Below are positions 1-6,485 of a DNA stretch of 11,352 nucleotides, one piece after another. The notes below the pieces were generated by a model that did not search any database, was not told the DNA's origin, and saw only the letters and a list, made by a program, of their open reading frames with translations. This stretch comes from an uncultured Chitinophagaceae bacterium (GTDB lineage: Bacteria; Bacteroidota; Bacteroidia; Chitinophagales; Chitinophagaceae): the NCBI GenBank assembly GCA_934502905.1, contig CAKSVK010000115.1, forward strand, positions 1 through 11,352, written 5' to 3'. The translations under genes were made by a program, and so were the position numbers. How positions within the stretch are numbered: the stretch's first letter is position 1; the number at the start of each line of letters is the position of its first letter.

Positions 1-428
1 GCGAGGTCCGGGCATTTGGTTTCTCCGATAAGCAAAACAGTTATGTATTTGAAACGATGCCGAGGGGAAAGTATCAATTCGTTACCGGAAGAATGAACGG
101 GACCGTGATTGGTTTTATGCAGGTATTGGTAAAAGGCGACCATGCAGCTTGTTACATGGCATATGAAACCGGCGTGGGAGAGGGCAGTATGCAGGACCAG
201 GAATACTACACATGTACCCGCACTACGGATCAGCAGAAGCTATTCCTGCAGAATTTTGAACAGTTGAAAACCATTAAAGCCCGGTTGTCTTCTTTTTACC
301 ATCATCTGCCAGCTACAGAAAAATCGATCAGGAATAAGTTCAGGCGGCAAAAAAATCTAAAGACAGATATCCTTAAGCTGATGGAAGACCTTAACCAGGG
401 CTCTGTTCAGCGTTCCCATAATTTTTAA
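1..428 (+). CDS. C-terminal part of an unrecognised protein (5' end outside window)
   Basis: The frame is open from the first full codon at position 3 through the stop TAA at 426-428. The ATG at 57 is therefore probably internal, and the gene begins before the window. About 141 codons are visible. I recognise no family. The first half contains alternating hydrophobic stretches that look like beta strands (around GTVIGFMQVLVKG). The second half is charged and predicted helical, with many Lys and Arg, for example KSIRNKFRRQKNLK, and ends in a short polar tail. There is no membrane segment or signal peptide in the visible part. It lies 79 nt upstream of the sugar kinase, which has its own candidate promoter, so co-transcription is uncertain. 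Codon use and frame length support a real gene; the function is unknown. Confidence 0.7.
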   Translation, partial: EVRAFGFSDKQNSYVFETMPRGKYQFVTGRMNGTVIGFMQVLVKGDHAACYMAYETGVGEGSMQDQEYYTCTRTTDQQKLFLQNFEQLKTIKARLSSFYHHLPATEKSIRNKFRRQKNLKTDILKLMEDLNQGSVQRSHNF

Positions 429-457
429 AAAAATAAGCATTCATCCCCTAATAGGCT

Positions 458-465
458 TAGTTTTG
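458..465 (+). promoter_or_regulatory. Candidate -7 element of the sugar kinase promoter
   Basis: TAGTTTTG matches the Bacteroidota sigma-A -7 consensus TAnnTTTG exactly. It is 42 nt before the kinase start codon, giving a leader of about 38 nt. No good TTG/TTTG -33 element lies at the usual 19-23 nt spacing, so this is a match to half of the promoter only. Confidence 0.45.
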
Positions 466-507
466 CAGCGTTTTAAACCTATTTTTTATAAGTAACCTCA
501 TAATATT

Positions 508-1437
508 ATGTCTCTTATAGTAGTTGGTTCCATGGCCTTTGATGCAATAGAAACTCCTTTTGGTAAAAGTGATAAAATAGTGGGCGGTGCGGCTACCTAT
601 ATTGCGTGGAGCGCTTCTAATTTTACCCGTCCCATAAAGCAAATATCTGTGGTGGGCGGAGATTTCCCGGAGGACGAGCTGGCACAACTACAGGCCAGGG
701 GGGTGCAACTGGAGGGGGTGCAGGTTAAAAAAGACAAAAAGTCCTTTTTCTGGAGCGGGCGCTACCATATGGATATGAATGCACGTGATACCCTGGAAAC
801 ACAGTTGAATGTGCTGGGAGAGTTTGAGCCGGTGGTGCCGGACAGTTACCAGGGGGCGGATATCCTGATGCTGGGTAATCTTTCGCCTGCTGTGCAGCTG
901 AGCGTTATTGAGCAAATGCAAAAGCGCCCGAAGCTGGTAGTGCTGGATACCATGAACTTCTGGATGGAAACCGCTTTGCCTGACCTGGAGAAAGTGTTGA
1001 AGCAGGTGGATGTGCTACTGGTGAATGATTCAGAAGCAAGGCAGCTTACGGCACAGTATTCACTGGTGAGAGCTGCTAAAGAAATTTATAAGATGGGTCC
1101 CCGGTTTGTTGTGATCAAAAAAGGCGAACACGGGGCGCTGTTGTTCCATAAAGACCATGTGTTTTTTGCGCCGGCGCTTCCACTGGAAGATGTCTTTGAC
1201 CCTACAGGGGCAGGGGATACTTTTGCTGGTGGTTTTGTGGGGCACCTGGCTGCCAGTAAAGATTTTACTTTCGACGGTATGAAATCCGCCATTATCGTAG
1301 GTTCCGCCATTGCTTCCTTTTCAGTGGAAAAATTCGGGACCACCCGTCTGAAAGAACTGAACCGAAAAGAAATTGATGACCGCATTGAACGGTTCGTGGA
1401 GTTGGTGAACTTTGATATTTCCCTGGTTAATAAATAG
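508..1437 (+). CDS. PfkB-family (ribokinase-fold) carbohydrate or nucleoside kinase
   Basis: This 309-residue protein belongs to the PfkB family, which transfers the gamma-phosphate of ATP to a hydroxyl of a sugar or nucleoside. The N-terminus (MSLIVVGSMAFD) is the usual first beta strand. GGAAT at residues 26-30 fits the substrate-binding di-glycine region. DPTGAGDTFAGGF at 231-243 is PfkB signature 2, with the GAGD anion hole at 234-237 and Asp237 as the expected catalytic base. LVNDSEARQL at 171-180 is the typical N-x-x-E region. The length is normal for the family. Substrate cannot be read from sequence; ribokinase-like, adenosine kinase-like and fructokinase-like members share these motifs. 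The start at 508 is the first ATG and gives a family-typical N-terminus with no clear Shine-Dalgarno sequence. The next gene starts 9 nt after the stop, so the two are probably co-transcribed. Confidence 0.9.
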   Translation: MSLIVVGSMAFDAIETPFGKSDKIVGGAATYIAWSASNFTRPIKQISVVGGDFPEDELAQLQARGVQLEGVQVKKDKKSFFWSGRYHMDMNARDTLETQLNVLGEFEPVVPDSYQGADILMLGNLSPAVQLSVIEQMQKRPKLVVLDTMNFWMETALPDLEKVLKQVDVLLVNDSEARQLTAQYSLVRAAKEIYKMGPRFVVIKKGEHGALLFHKDHVFFAPALPLEDVFDPTGAGDTFAGGFVGHLAASKDFTFDGMKSAIIVGSAIASFSVEKFGTTRLKELNRKEIDDRIERFVELVNFDISLVNK

Positions 1438-1446
1438 ATTTGCCGG

Positions 1447-1965
1447 ATGGCGCTGATATTACCTGTAAAAAATGTATTGCCCCGGATGGGAGAGAACTGT
1501 TTTCTGGCGCCCAACGCTACTATTGTGGGTGACGTGGTCATGGGCAACGATTGCAGCGTGTGGTTTCATGCAGTAGTAAGGGGAGATGTAAATGCCATTC
1601 GTATCGGCGATAAGGTGAATATACAGGATGGTGCGGTCATACACTGTACGTACGAAAAAACCAAAGCGATCATTGGTAACAATGTCAGCATCGGGCATAA
1701 TGCCATTGTGCATGGCTGCACTGTACATGATAATGTGCTGATCGGCATGGGGGCTATCGTAATGGACAATGCCGAGATCGGCAGCAACAGCATTATAGCA
1801 GCGGGAGCGGTAGTGCTGGAAGGAACAAAAGTGGAAGCCGGTTCCATATATGCGGGCGTGCCTGCCAGGAAGGTAAAAGACGTATCGCAGGAACTGATCA
1901 GTGGAGAAATTAACCGCATTGCCAATAACTACCTGATGTACAGCAGTTGGTTTAAAGGGGAGTGA
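1447..1965 (+). CDS. Gamma-class carbonic anhydrase-like hexapeptide-repeat protein (YrdA/PaaY type)
   Basis: This 172-residue protein is a left-handed beta-helix built from hexapeptide repeats, for example IVGDVVMGNDCSV, AIIGNNVSIGHNA and AEIGSNSIIAAGA. Residues match the gamma-carbonic anhydrase active site: Arg45 and Asp47, Gln60 and Asp61, and three candidate zinc ligands His66, His84 and His89. It lacks the acidic loop of archaeal Cam, so it belongs to the shorter Cam-H/YrdA-like branch. Only some proteins in that branch have proven CO2 hydration activity. Family members form trimers in the cytoplasm. The length is typical. The C-terminal GVPARKVKDVSQ region is the usual end of the helix before a short terminal alpha helix. 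It probably shares an operon with the sugar kinase 9 nt upstream, a pairing with no obvious metabolic logic. Fold assignment is very secure, enzymatic activity less so. Confidence 0.9.
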   Translation: MALILPVKNVLPRMGENCFLAPNATIVGDVVMGNDCSVWFHAVVRGDVNAIRIGDKVNIQDGAVIHCTYEKTKAIIGNNVSIGHNAIVHGCTVHDNVLIGMGAIVMDNAEIGSNSIIAAGAVVLEGTKVEAGSIYAGVPARKVKDVSQELISGEINRIANNYLMYSSWFKGE

Positions 1966-2154
1966 GTGAGAAGTAGTAAGTAGTAAGTAGTAAGTAGTAA
2001 GTGGGAAGTGGGAAGTGGGAAGTGGGAAGTGGAAAGACGCAAGATACAAGATGAAGGTTACAAGTAGAGAGGACTACAAAATGAGCCCTGAGACCTGCGT
2101 CCTGGATCCTGAGGCCTGGAACCTGCAGCTTGCATCCTGAATCTTGCAGGTGTC
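1965..2154 (+). repeat. Multi-block heptanucleotide (7-bp) repeat array
   Basis: Starting at the last base of the carbonic anhydrase stop codon, the spacer reads as consecutive 7-mers. There is one AGTGAGA (1965-1971), four AGTAGTA (1972-1999), four AGTGGGA (2000-2027) and one AGTGGAA (2028-2034). A CAAG block follows (ACGCAAG, ATACAAG, ATGAAGG, TTACAAG; 2037-2064), then about 20 nt of decayed sequence. Last come nine units of the form NNCYTGN from 2085 to 2147 (for example GACCTGC, GTCCTGG, ATCCTGA, GGCCTGG, ATCTTGC). The first ten units are perfectly in phase; the later blocks are degenerate and the last is shifted by one base. The CAAG and CTTG blocks are partly reverse complements (GCAAGAT at 2039-2045, ATCTTGC at 2141-2147). 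No gene is visible here. Confidence 0.85.
2121..2151 (+). repeat. Inverted repeat upstream of gcvT
   Basis: ACCTGCA (2121-2127) and TGCAGGT (2145-2151) are perfect 7-bp inverted arms around a 17-nt loop, ending 38 nt before the gcvT start. It lies in the degenerate end of the heptamer array and may be a by-product of the repeats. There is no T-tract, so it is not a standard terminator. Confidence 0.4.
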
Positions 2155-2189
2155 ATCGTTGTAACTAGCTAAACATAAATAAACAGATA

Positions 2190-3284
2190 ATGAAAACAAC
2201 TCCTTTTACTGATAAACATATAACATTGGGCGCGAAGATGGCTGATTTTGCAGGGTATAACATGCCTATCAGTTATTCGGGCATCAATGATGAGCATGCA
2301 ACGGTGAGAACCAATGCGGGTGTTTTTGACGTGAGCCATATGGGAGAGTTTATCTTAAAAGGAGAGAATGCGCTGGACCTTATCCAGCGGGTAACAACAA
2401 ATGATGCGGCAAAGCTGACCAACGGTAAAATACAATACAGTTGTCTTACCAATGAAAATGGCGGTATAATAGATGACCTGCTGGTATATTGTATTGAGCA
2501 GAACAAAGTATATATGCTGGTGGTGAATGCATCCAATATTGAAAAAGACTGGGACTGGATCAGCCATCATAATACCGCCGGTGTGGAGATGCATAATATT
2601 TCCGATAAAACCGGGCTGTTGGCTATCCAGGGGCCTAACGCCACTAAAATAATTCAGTCGCTTACGGAGATGGATATTCTCAATATGAAGTATTATACCT
2701 TTGCAAAAGGAAAATTTGCCGGTATAGATAATGTATTGATCAGCGCTACCGGTTATACCGGTGCAGGTGGTGTGGAAATATATTTTGAGAATAAGGGCGA
2801 TGACGCCGAAACCATCTGGAATGCCATTTTTGAGGCTGGTGCTTCCTATGGCATTAAGCCGATCGGGCTGGGAGCCAGGGATACGCTCCGGCTGGAAATG
2901 GGGTATTGCCTGTACGGAAATGATATTGATGATTTCAGCACACCGCTGGAAGCAGGACTTGGCTGGATCACCAAATTCACCAAAGACTTCACTGCTTCTG
3001 CTTATCTGCAGAAACAGAAAGCGACAGGGGCAGATAAAAAGCTGATCGGTTTTGAAATGATAGACCGGGGTATTCCGCGCCACGACTATAAGATAAGGGA
3101 TGAAGAAGGAAACCTGATCGGAAGGGTTACTTCCGGCACCCAGTCGCCCAGCCTGGGCAAGGCTATTGGCCTGGGTTATGTATCAAGCGACCATGCTGCC
3201 CTTGATACTGAGATACTTATTGAGATCAGGGACAAATCTTTACGGGCCCGGGTAGTAAAGTTGCCTTTCGTACAACAATCATAG
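2190..3284 (+). CDS. gcvT: Glycine cleavage system T protein (aminomethyltransferase)
   Basis: GcvT takes the aminomethyl group from lipoylated GcvH and, with tetrahydrofolate, releases ammonia and makes 5,10-methylene-THF. The 364-residue length equals the usual size. The N-terminus ([20 protein letters not shown]) and FDVSHMGEF at 46-54 are classic T-protein sequence. [10 protein letters not shown] at 91-100 carries the conserved Asp pair (95-96) that contains the catalytic Asp of the family. [12 protein letters not shown] at 188-199 and [19 protein letters not shown] at 227-245 form the folate-binding core. The C-terminal barrel domain (about 285-360) includes [28 protein letters not shown] replaces the GYTGE-D-G seen in many proteobacteria; I regard this as lineage variation. 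No gcvH or gcvP is next to it. The ATG at 2190 gives the family-standard start. I saw no exact TAnnTTTG in the 40 nt upstream. Confidence 0.97.
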   Translation: MKTTPFTDKHITLGAKMADFAGYNMPISYSGINDEHATVRTNAGVFDVSHMGEFILKGENALDLIQRVTTNDAAKLTNGKIQYSCLTNENGGIIDDLLVYCIEQNKVYMLVVNASNIEKDWDWISHHNTAGVEMHNISDKTGLLAIQGPNATKIIQSLTEMDILNMKYYTFAKGKFAGIDNVLISATGYTGAGGVEIYFENKGDDAETIWNAIFEAGASYGIKPIGLGARDTLRLEMGYCLYGNDIDDFSTPLEAGLGWITKFTKDFTASAYLQKQKATGADKKLIGFEMIDRGIPRHDYKIRDEEGNLIGRVTSGTQSPSLGKAIGLGYVSSDHAALDTEILIEIRDKSLRARVVKLPFVQQS

Positions 3285-3364
3285 ACCAAATTCGTTAGTT
3301 GTTGGTAGATATTGTTTCCCCTGAATGGGAGGAAGAGTAATGTACAACCAAATCTGCAAACAAC

Positions 3365-3838
3365 ATGTCCGTTATTCATATCACTACTTTTATAAAGGCG
3401 CCGGTAGAGCGGGTTTTCGACCTCTGCCGCAATACGACCATATACCGGAAAGCCTTAAACAACGGCAATGAGTCTATCTCCGCCAGCGCTTCCGATATCC
3501 TGATCAAGCAAGGGGATACCCTGACATTTTCTGCAAAGCACTTGGGCAAGATCAGGGCGTTGACAGCAAGGGTCATAGAAATGGAAACGCATGCCAAATT
3601 TGTGGAAGAGCAGGTAAAGGGAGACCTCAAAAGTTTCCGCCACGAGCATTATTTTAAACCTGTTGAAAACGGGACCATTGTGATTGATATGGTGGAGATA
3701 GAAGAGCCCCGCGACGCGATAGGCGGCTTTCTTGGCCGGTTTTTTCTGAAAAACTACTTTGAAAAAATATTCAATAAAAGAAACCAGCTTATCAAGCACT
3801 ACGCAGAATCGGATAAGTGGCGCACCATCATGGGCTAG
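3365..3838 (+). CDS. SRPBCC (START/Bet v1-like) domain protein
   Basis: This 157-residue protein looks like a single SRPBCC domain, a fold with a deep hydrophobic pocket that binds lipophilic ligands. The N-terminal strand plus helix, HITTFIKAPVERVFDLCRN (5-23), is the typical start of the family: a beta strand, then PVE-x-VF-x-L. Antiparallel strands follow at about 50-115 (DTLTFSAKHL, IRALTARVIEM, HEHYFKPVENGTIVIDMVEI). A long C-terminal helix with GGFLGRFFLKNYFEKIFNKRNQLIKHY (120-146) closes the pocket. There is no signal peptide. Members of this subgroup are often annotated as cell-division inhibitor-like or polyketide cyclase-like without functional proof, so I leave the function open. 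It starts 80 nt after gcvT, with no strong promoter match between, so read-through from gcvT is possible. It converges on manC. Confidence 0.8.
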   Translation: MSVIHITTFIKAPVERVFDLCRNTTIYRKALNNGNESISASASDILIKQGDTLTFSAKHLGKIRALTARVIEMETHAKFVEEQVKGDLKSFRHEHYFKPVENGTIVIDMVEIEEPRDAIGGFLGRFFLKNYFEKIFNKRNQLIKHYAESDKWRTIMG

Positions 3839-3848
3839 TGCGGGTGTG

Positions 3849-3869
3849 GTGTAAAACATATTTTCACCC
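3849..3869 (+). terminator. Possible hairpin terminator after the SRPBCC gene
   Basis: GGTG-T-AAAA, a CATA loop, then TTTT-CACC gives 8 base pairs with one bulged T, starting 11 nt after the stop codon at 3838. On the + strand the 3' arm carries the T-run but there is no long T-tract after it. It is a weak candidate and could also act from the minus strand. Confidence 0.35.
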
Positions 3870-3879
3870 CAAGCTTCGA

Positions 3880-3943
3880 AAGACCGCAAAACACACAAAG
3901 ACAATTCTACATCCTACCCTTGTCTCAACACTCTTACGGTCTT
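3880..3943. repeat. Nested inverted repeats between convergent genes
   Basis: Outer arms AAGACCG (3880-3886) and CGGTCTT (3937-3943) are a perfect 7-bp inverted pair. They enclose a second perfect 6-bp pair, AGACAA (3899-3904) and TTGTCT (3920-3925), around a 15-nt loop. The structure lies between the stop codons of the SRPBCC gene and manC. A bidirectional terminator is a plausible role, although no clean T-tract follows on either strand. Confidence 0.45.
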
Positions 3944-3956
3944 ACTATTTTACCCT

Positions 3957-5039
3957 TTACAAAAACTTCTCTCCTTTGGATATCTTTATCTGCGATACGT
4001 ATTCCTTTATTTCCTGCTCCTTATTACGTTCGCATATCATCAGCACATCGCCGGTATCGATCACAATATGACCTTCCAGTCCCTGTAAAACGATCAGCTT
4101 TTCTTTCGGTACCTGGATAATATTTTTATACGCGTCTATCAGTAAATAGTTATCTGCGGAAACGGCATTTTCGGCTTCGTCCTTTTCCATATTTGTATAC
4201 GCCGAATTCCATGTTCCCAGGTCGCTCCAGCCAAAGCTGGAAGGGATCAGGTAAACATTATCAGCTTTTTCCATGATGCCGTAGTCTATAGAAATATTGG
4301 TAAGCAAGGTATAGATCCGTTCAATTGCGATCTTTTCATCAGGAGTATTCAACAGGGCTTCCTCGGTGGTGAACAGTTCGTGAAATTCCGGCAGGTATTT
4401 TTCAAAAGCCTGTACAATAGAACGTACTTTCCAGACGAAGATGCCTGCATTCCAGAGGAAATCGCCGCTTTCAAGAAAGGTTTTGGCTATTTCCAGATCG
4501 GGTTTTTCGGTGAAGGTCTTTACTTTATATACATTATCACTTACTTCATGTTGCTCTATCTGTATATACCCGTAGCCGGTGTTCGGGTGGGTCGGTTTTA
4601 TACCCAGCGTGGTAAGCGCATTGTTGACCCTGACAAAATTCAATGCTTCAATACAAACTTTTTTGAAAGCAATCTGTTCCAGGATCAGGTGGTCCGCAGG
4701 CGCACAGATCAGGCATCCGTCAGGATTTGTCTTTTTCAGCTTATAAGATATATATGCTATGCAGGGCGCCGTATTTTTCCGGAAAGGTTCTCCCAGGATG
4801 TTTTCTTCCAGTACTTCCGGCAACTGTTGCTTAACGATGGGAATATATTCCTCGGAAGTTATGATGAAGATATTTTCTATCGGGATAAAATCGGCAAACC
4901 GTTCAAACGTGCTTTGAATGAGTGTCTTCCCGGTATTGAGTATGTCAAGAAACTGTTTGGGATAAGAGGTGCGGCTTAACGGCCAAAATCTGCTTCCAAT
5001 CCCCCCGGCCATGATGGCAACGTAATAGTTTTTCTGCAT
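3957..5039 (-). CDS. manC: Mannose-1-phosphate guanylyltransferase (GDP-mannose pyrophosphorylase)
   Basis: The enzyme makes GDP-mannose from GTP and mannose 1-phosphate, the precursor of mannose, fucose and rhamnose units in surface polysaccharides. The N-terminal nucleotidyltransferase signature is AGGIGSRFWPLSR (11-23), followed by Lys28 in YPKQF. Other family blocks are EPFRKNTAP (84-92), the metal/phosphate motif PADHLI (114-119), TGYGYI (154-159), FTEKP (176-180), NAGIF (197-201) and GWSDLGTW (270-277). At 360 residues this is the single-domain form: the C-terminal cupin phosphomannose-isomerase domain of about 110 residues found in bifunctional AlgA/ManC is absent. The C-terminus is a short beta-helix-like region (300-345). 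The ATG at 5039 begins directly before the first strand (YYVAIM). It follows kdsD in the same direction with a 73-nt gap that contains its own promoter. Confidence 0.95.
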   Translation of the reverse strand: MQKNYYVAIMAGGIGSRFWPLSRTSYPKQFLDILNTGKTLIQSTFERFADFIPIENIFIITSEEYIPIVKQQLPEVLEENILGEPFRKNTAPCIAYISYKLKKTNPDGCLICAPADHLILEQIAFKKVCIEALNFVRVNNALTTLGIKPTHPNTGYGYIQIEQHEVSDNVYKVKTFTEKPDLEIAKTFLESGDFLWNAGIFVWKVRSIVQAFEKYLPEFHELFTTEEALLNTPDEKIAIERIYTLLTNISIDYGIMEKADNVYLIPSSFGWSDLGTWNSAYTNMEKDEAENAVSADNYLLIDAYKNIIQVPKEKLIVLQGLEGHIVIDTGDVLMICERNKEQEIKEYVSQIKISKGEKFL

Positions 5040-5057
5040 GCTGATTTAGAATAAATA

Positions 5058-5090
5058 CAAATGTAACTTCAATAGTTTTATAACCGGCAA
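5058..5090 (-). promoter_or_regulatory. Candidate Bacteroidota promoter of manC
   Basis: Read on the minus strand, TTG (complement of 5088-5090) is followed by 22 nt and then TACATTTG (complement of 5058-5065), an exact TAnnTTTG. The predicted start of transcription is about 15 nt before the manC ATG. The element lies within the kdsD-manC gap, so manC can be expressed separately from kdsD. Confidence 0.6.
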
Positions 5091-5112
5091 TATACTATAT
5101 AATTCACTGGAT

Positions 5113-6078
5113 TTAGATGATCCCTTCCCGCACCAGGTCGTGAAGGTGCAGGATGCCGGTATATTCCCGGCCGGCGTTGATGACCAGTAGCTGGCTGATG
5201 CTGTTTTTACGCATGATGTCCAGGGCGGCAACCGCAAGCTGGCTTTCCTCGATGTATTTAGGGTGCCGGCTCATAATGTCTTTGGCAGTAATGCCCTCCA
5301 GGTGATCGTTGTTCTGCAGCATACGACGGATATCACCGTCGGTGATAATACCGCTAATATTTCCACCGTCAAGTACCGCAGTAGCGCCCATTCTGTTTTG
5401 GGTAATGGCTACCATTATTTCTTTAAGGTTACTGTCCAGCGCAACGGAAGGCCGGGTATCTTTCATAAACAGGTCGGATACCCGCAGATACAATCTTTTT
5501 CCCAGTGTACCGCCGGGATGAAACCTTGCGAAATCTTCGCTGGCAAATCCTTTTTGCTCCATGAGGCAGATCGCCAGCGCATCTCCCATAGCTAACTGGG
5601 CGGCAGTGCTGGCGGTAGGCGCAAGGTTATTTGGACAGGCTTCCTGCTTTACTGTTGTATTCAATATATGATCAGCACTAACCGCTAGAAACGAATCCAG
5701 GTTACCTGTCATGGCTATGACCGTGTTGCCAAAGCTTTTAATGATCGGCAGCAGTACTCTTATCTCTGCACTTTCCCCGCTTTTACTGATCAGCAGCACC
5801 ATGTCTTCCGGCTGCACCATGCCCAGGTCGCCGTGAATGGCATCGGTGGCATGTAAAAAAGAAGCATGTGTGCCGGTGGAGTTGAGGGTAGCTACTATCT
5901 TCTGCGCGATCAATGCGCTTTTCCCCACCCCGCTGATCACCAGTTTTCCCGGGCATTTTGCCACCAGGGCAACCACAGCTTCAAATTTTTCGTCAATGTA
6001 ATCAATCAGTTGACGCACTGCTTCCGCTTCCAGCCGGATGGTATGTTTAGCAATATCCTGAATATTAATATTTGCCAT
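5113..6078 (-). CDS. kdsD: D-arabinose 5-phosphate isomerase (KpsF/GutQ family)
   Basis: KdsD converts ribulose 5-phosphate to arabinose 5-phosphate, the first committed step toward Kdo in lipopolysaccharide. The 321-residue layout is standard: an N-terminal SIS sugar-isomerase domain (about 35-170), then two CBS domains (about 200-260 and 265-320). SIS motifs are SGVGKS (49-54), HATDAIHGDLGMV (76-88) and SKSGES (98-103). The family-specific block LAPTASTAAQLAMGDALA (152-169) is followed by FHPGGTLGK (186-194) with His187. The CBS domains contain GIITDGDIRR (243-252) and SISQLLVI (293-300). Both KpsF and GutQ paralogues share these features, so the symbol rests on family membership. The gene is divergent from recQ. 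Its start at 6078 is supported by a promoter only about 10 nt upstream, which predicts a very short leader. Confidence 0.94.
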   Translation of the reverse strand: MANINIQDIAKHTIRLEAEAVRQLIDYIDEKFEAVVALVAKCPGKLVISGVGKSALIAQKIVATLNSTGTHASFLHATDAIHGDLGMVQPEDMVLLISKSGESAEIRVLLPIIKSFGNTVIAMTGNLDSFLAVSADHILNTTVKQEACPNNLAPTASTAAQLAMGDALAICLMEQKGFASEDFARFHPGGTLGKRLYLRVSDLFMKDTRPSVALDSNLKEIMVAITQNRMGATAVLDGGNISGIITDGDIRRMLQNNDHLEGITAKDIMSRHPKYIEESQLAVAALDIMRKNSISQLLVINAGREYTGILHLHDLVREGII

Positions 6079-6088
6079 ATTTGAACTG

Positions 6089-6119
6089 CAAACCTAGTTG
6101 AAAATATGAGTATGTCAAA
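6089..6119 (-). promoter_or_regulatory. Bacteroidota promoter of kdsD, nearly leaderless
   Basis: On the minus strand TTTG (complement of 6116-6119) is followed by exactly 19 nt and then TAGGTTTG (complement of 6089-6096). Both elements and the spacing fit the Bacteroidota -33/-7 consensus. The -7 element ends 10 nt before the kdsD ATG, so the leader should be only about 7 nt and leaves little or no room for a ribosome binding site. Confidence 0.75.
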
Positions 6120-6149
6120 AATGGGCGTATTTACCATTCTTTGCAGACA

Positions 6150-6196
6150 GGTGATGATACCCGCCTGTAGCGTCCGCTGTCAGCTGGTATCTCACC
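6150..6196. repeat. Long imperfect hairpin in the kdsD-recQ spacer
   Basis: GGTGA-(TG)-ATACC at 6150-6161 pairs with GGTAT-(C)-TCACC at 6186-6196: ten base pairs with one small internal loop. The enclosed sequence can add CTG/CAG and AGC/GCT pairs around a GTCC loop, giving a hairpin of about 47 nt. It lies upstream of the kdsD promoter and about 290 nt before recQ, so it is not an obvious leader of either gene. Confidence 0.5.
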
Positions 6197-6293
6197 GGCC
6201 GGAAAATTTGTATGGAACAGAAAGCTTGAGCTACGCTTACCGAAGGTAAATGCATCTTCAAAAAAGCAGCAACGGGTATATATGTCCGGCCGG
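6195..6293. repeat. Pair of CCGGCCGG palindromes
   Basis: The self-complementary octamer CCGGCCGG occurs at 6195-6202 and again at 6286-6293, 91 bp apart. Each is preceded within a few bases by GGTAT and followed by an A-rich run. The copies could pair with each other to close a stem, act as two protein sites, or be ends of a decayed element. Confidence 0.5.
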
Positions 6294-6439
6294 GTAAAAA
6301 GGACCAGGGCTTGGCTATTTGTCTCTTTTTCGATATCTTTTATAATGGAATCGCATGAATATATAAATATTTAATGGAATATAAGCTTATTAAACTTCAA
6401 AAAGACATCATATTATAGTAACTTCGGGCACATTTTATA

Positions 6440-6455
6440 TGCATAGTCCTATGCA
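6440..6455. promoter_or_regulatory. 16-bp palindrome just upstream of recQ
   Basis: TGCATAG-TC-CTATGCA is a perfect 7-bp inverted repeat with a 2-bp centre, 30 bp before the recQ start codon. The centre is too short for an RNA hairpin loop without losing pairs, so a dimeric protein operator fits better. The nearest promoter-like element is TAACTTCG (6418-6425), one mismatch from TAnnTTTG; the palindrome would lie just downstream of that start site. Confidence 0.45.
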
Positions 6456-6485
6456 ATTGAGAGTGTGAAGAAATGACAGACAGAC

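Larger units (their letters stand above)
6079..6485. other. 407-bp divergent intergenic region between kdsD and recQ
   Basis: No convincing gene lies here on either strand. The kdsD-proximal half (about 6120-6300) is mixed in composition and rich in inverted repeats. The recQ-proximal part (about 6320-6440) is very AT-rich, with two TAATGGAAT copies 29 bp apart (6343-6351 and 6372-6380). Listed separately are the kdsD promoter, an imperfect hairpin, two CCGGCCGG palindromes and a palindrome close to recQ. A small perfect hairpin, TTACC-GAA-GGTAA, is at 6237-6249. Confidence 0.7.

Noticed and set aside
1459..2049. 196-codon open frame on the minus strand with a repetitive N-terminus (LPTSHFPLTTYY)
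   Set aside because: It is antisense to the carbonic anhydrase gene, and its first residues are just the translated 7-bp repeats. No domain is recognisable.
1965..2154. CRISPR array
   Set aside because: The units are 7 bp with no spacers and no cas genes are nearby.
2355..3083. 242-codon minus-strand open frame inside gcvT
   Set aside because: It lies wholly antisense to a secure gcvT gene and has no recognisable motif or promoter.
3817..4120. Two short + strand open frames after the SRPBCC gene
   Set aside because: They overlap the SRPBCC 3' end and the manC 3' end in other frames and have no recognisable product.
6121..6300. Known riboswitch in the kdsD-recQ spacer
   Set aside because: I looked for TPP, cobalamin and SAM signature sequences on both strands and found none. 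The kdsD promoter lies downstream of the structured part.
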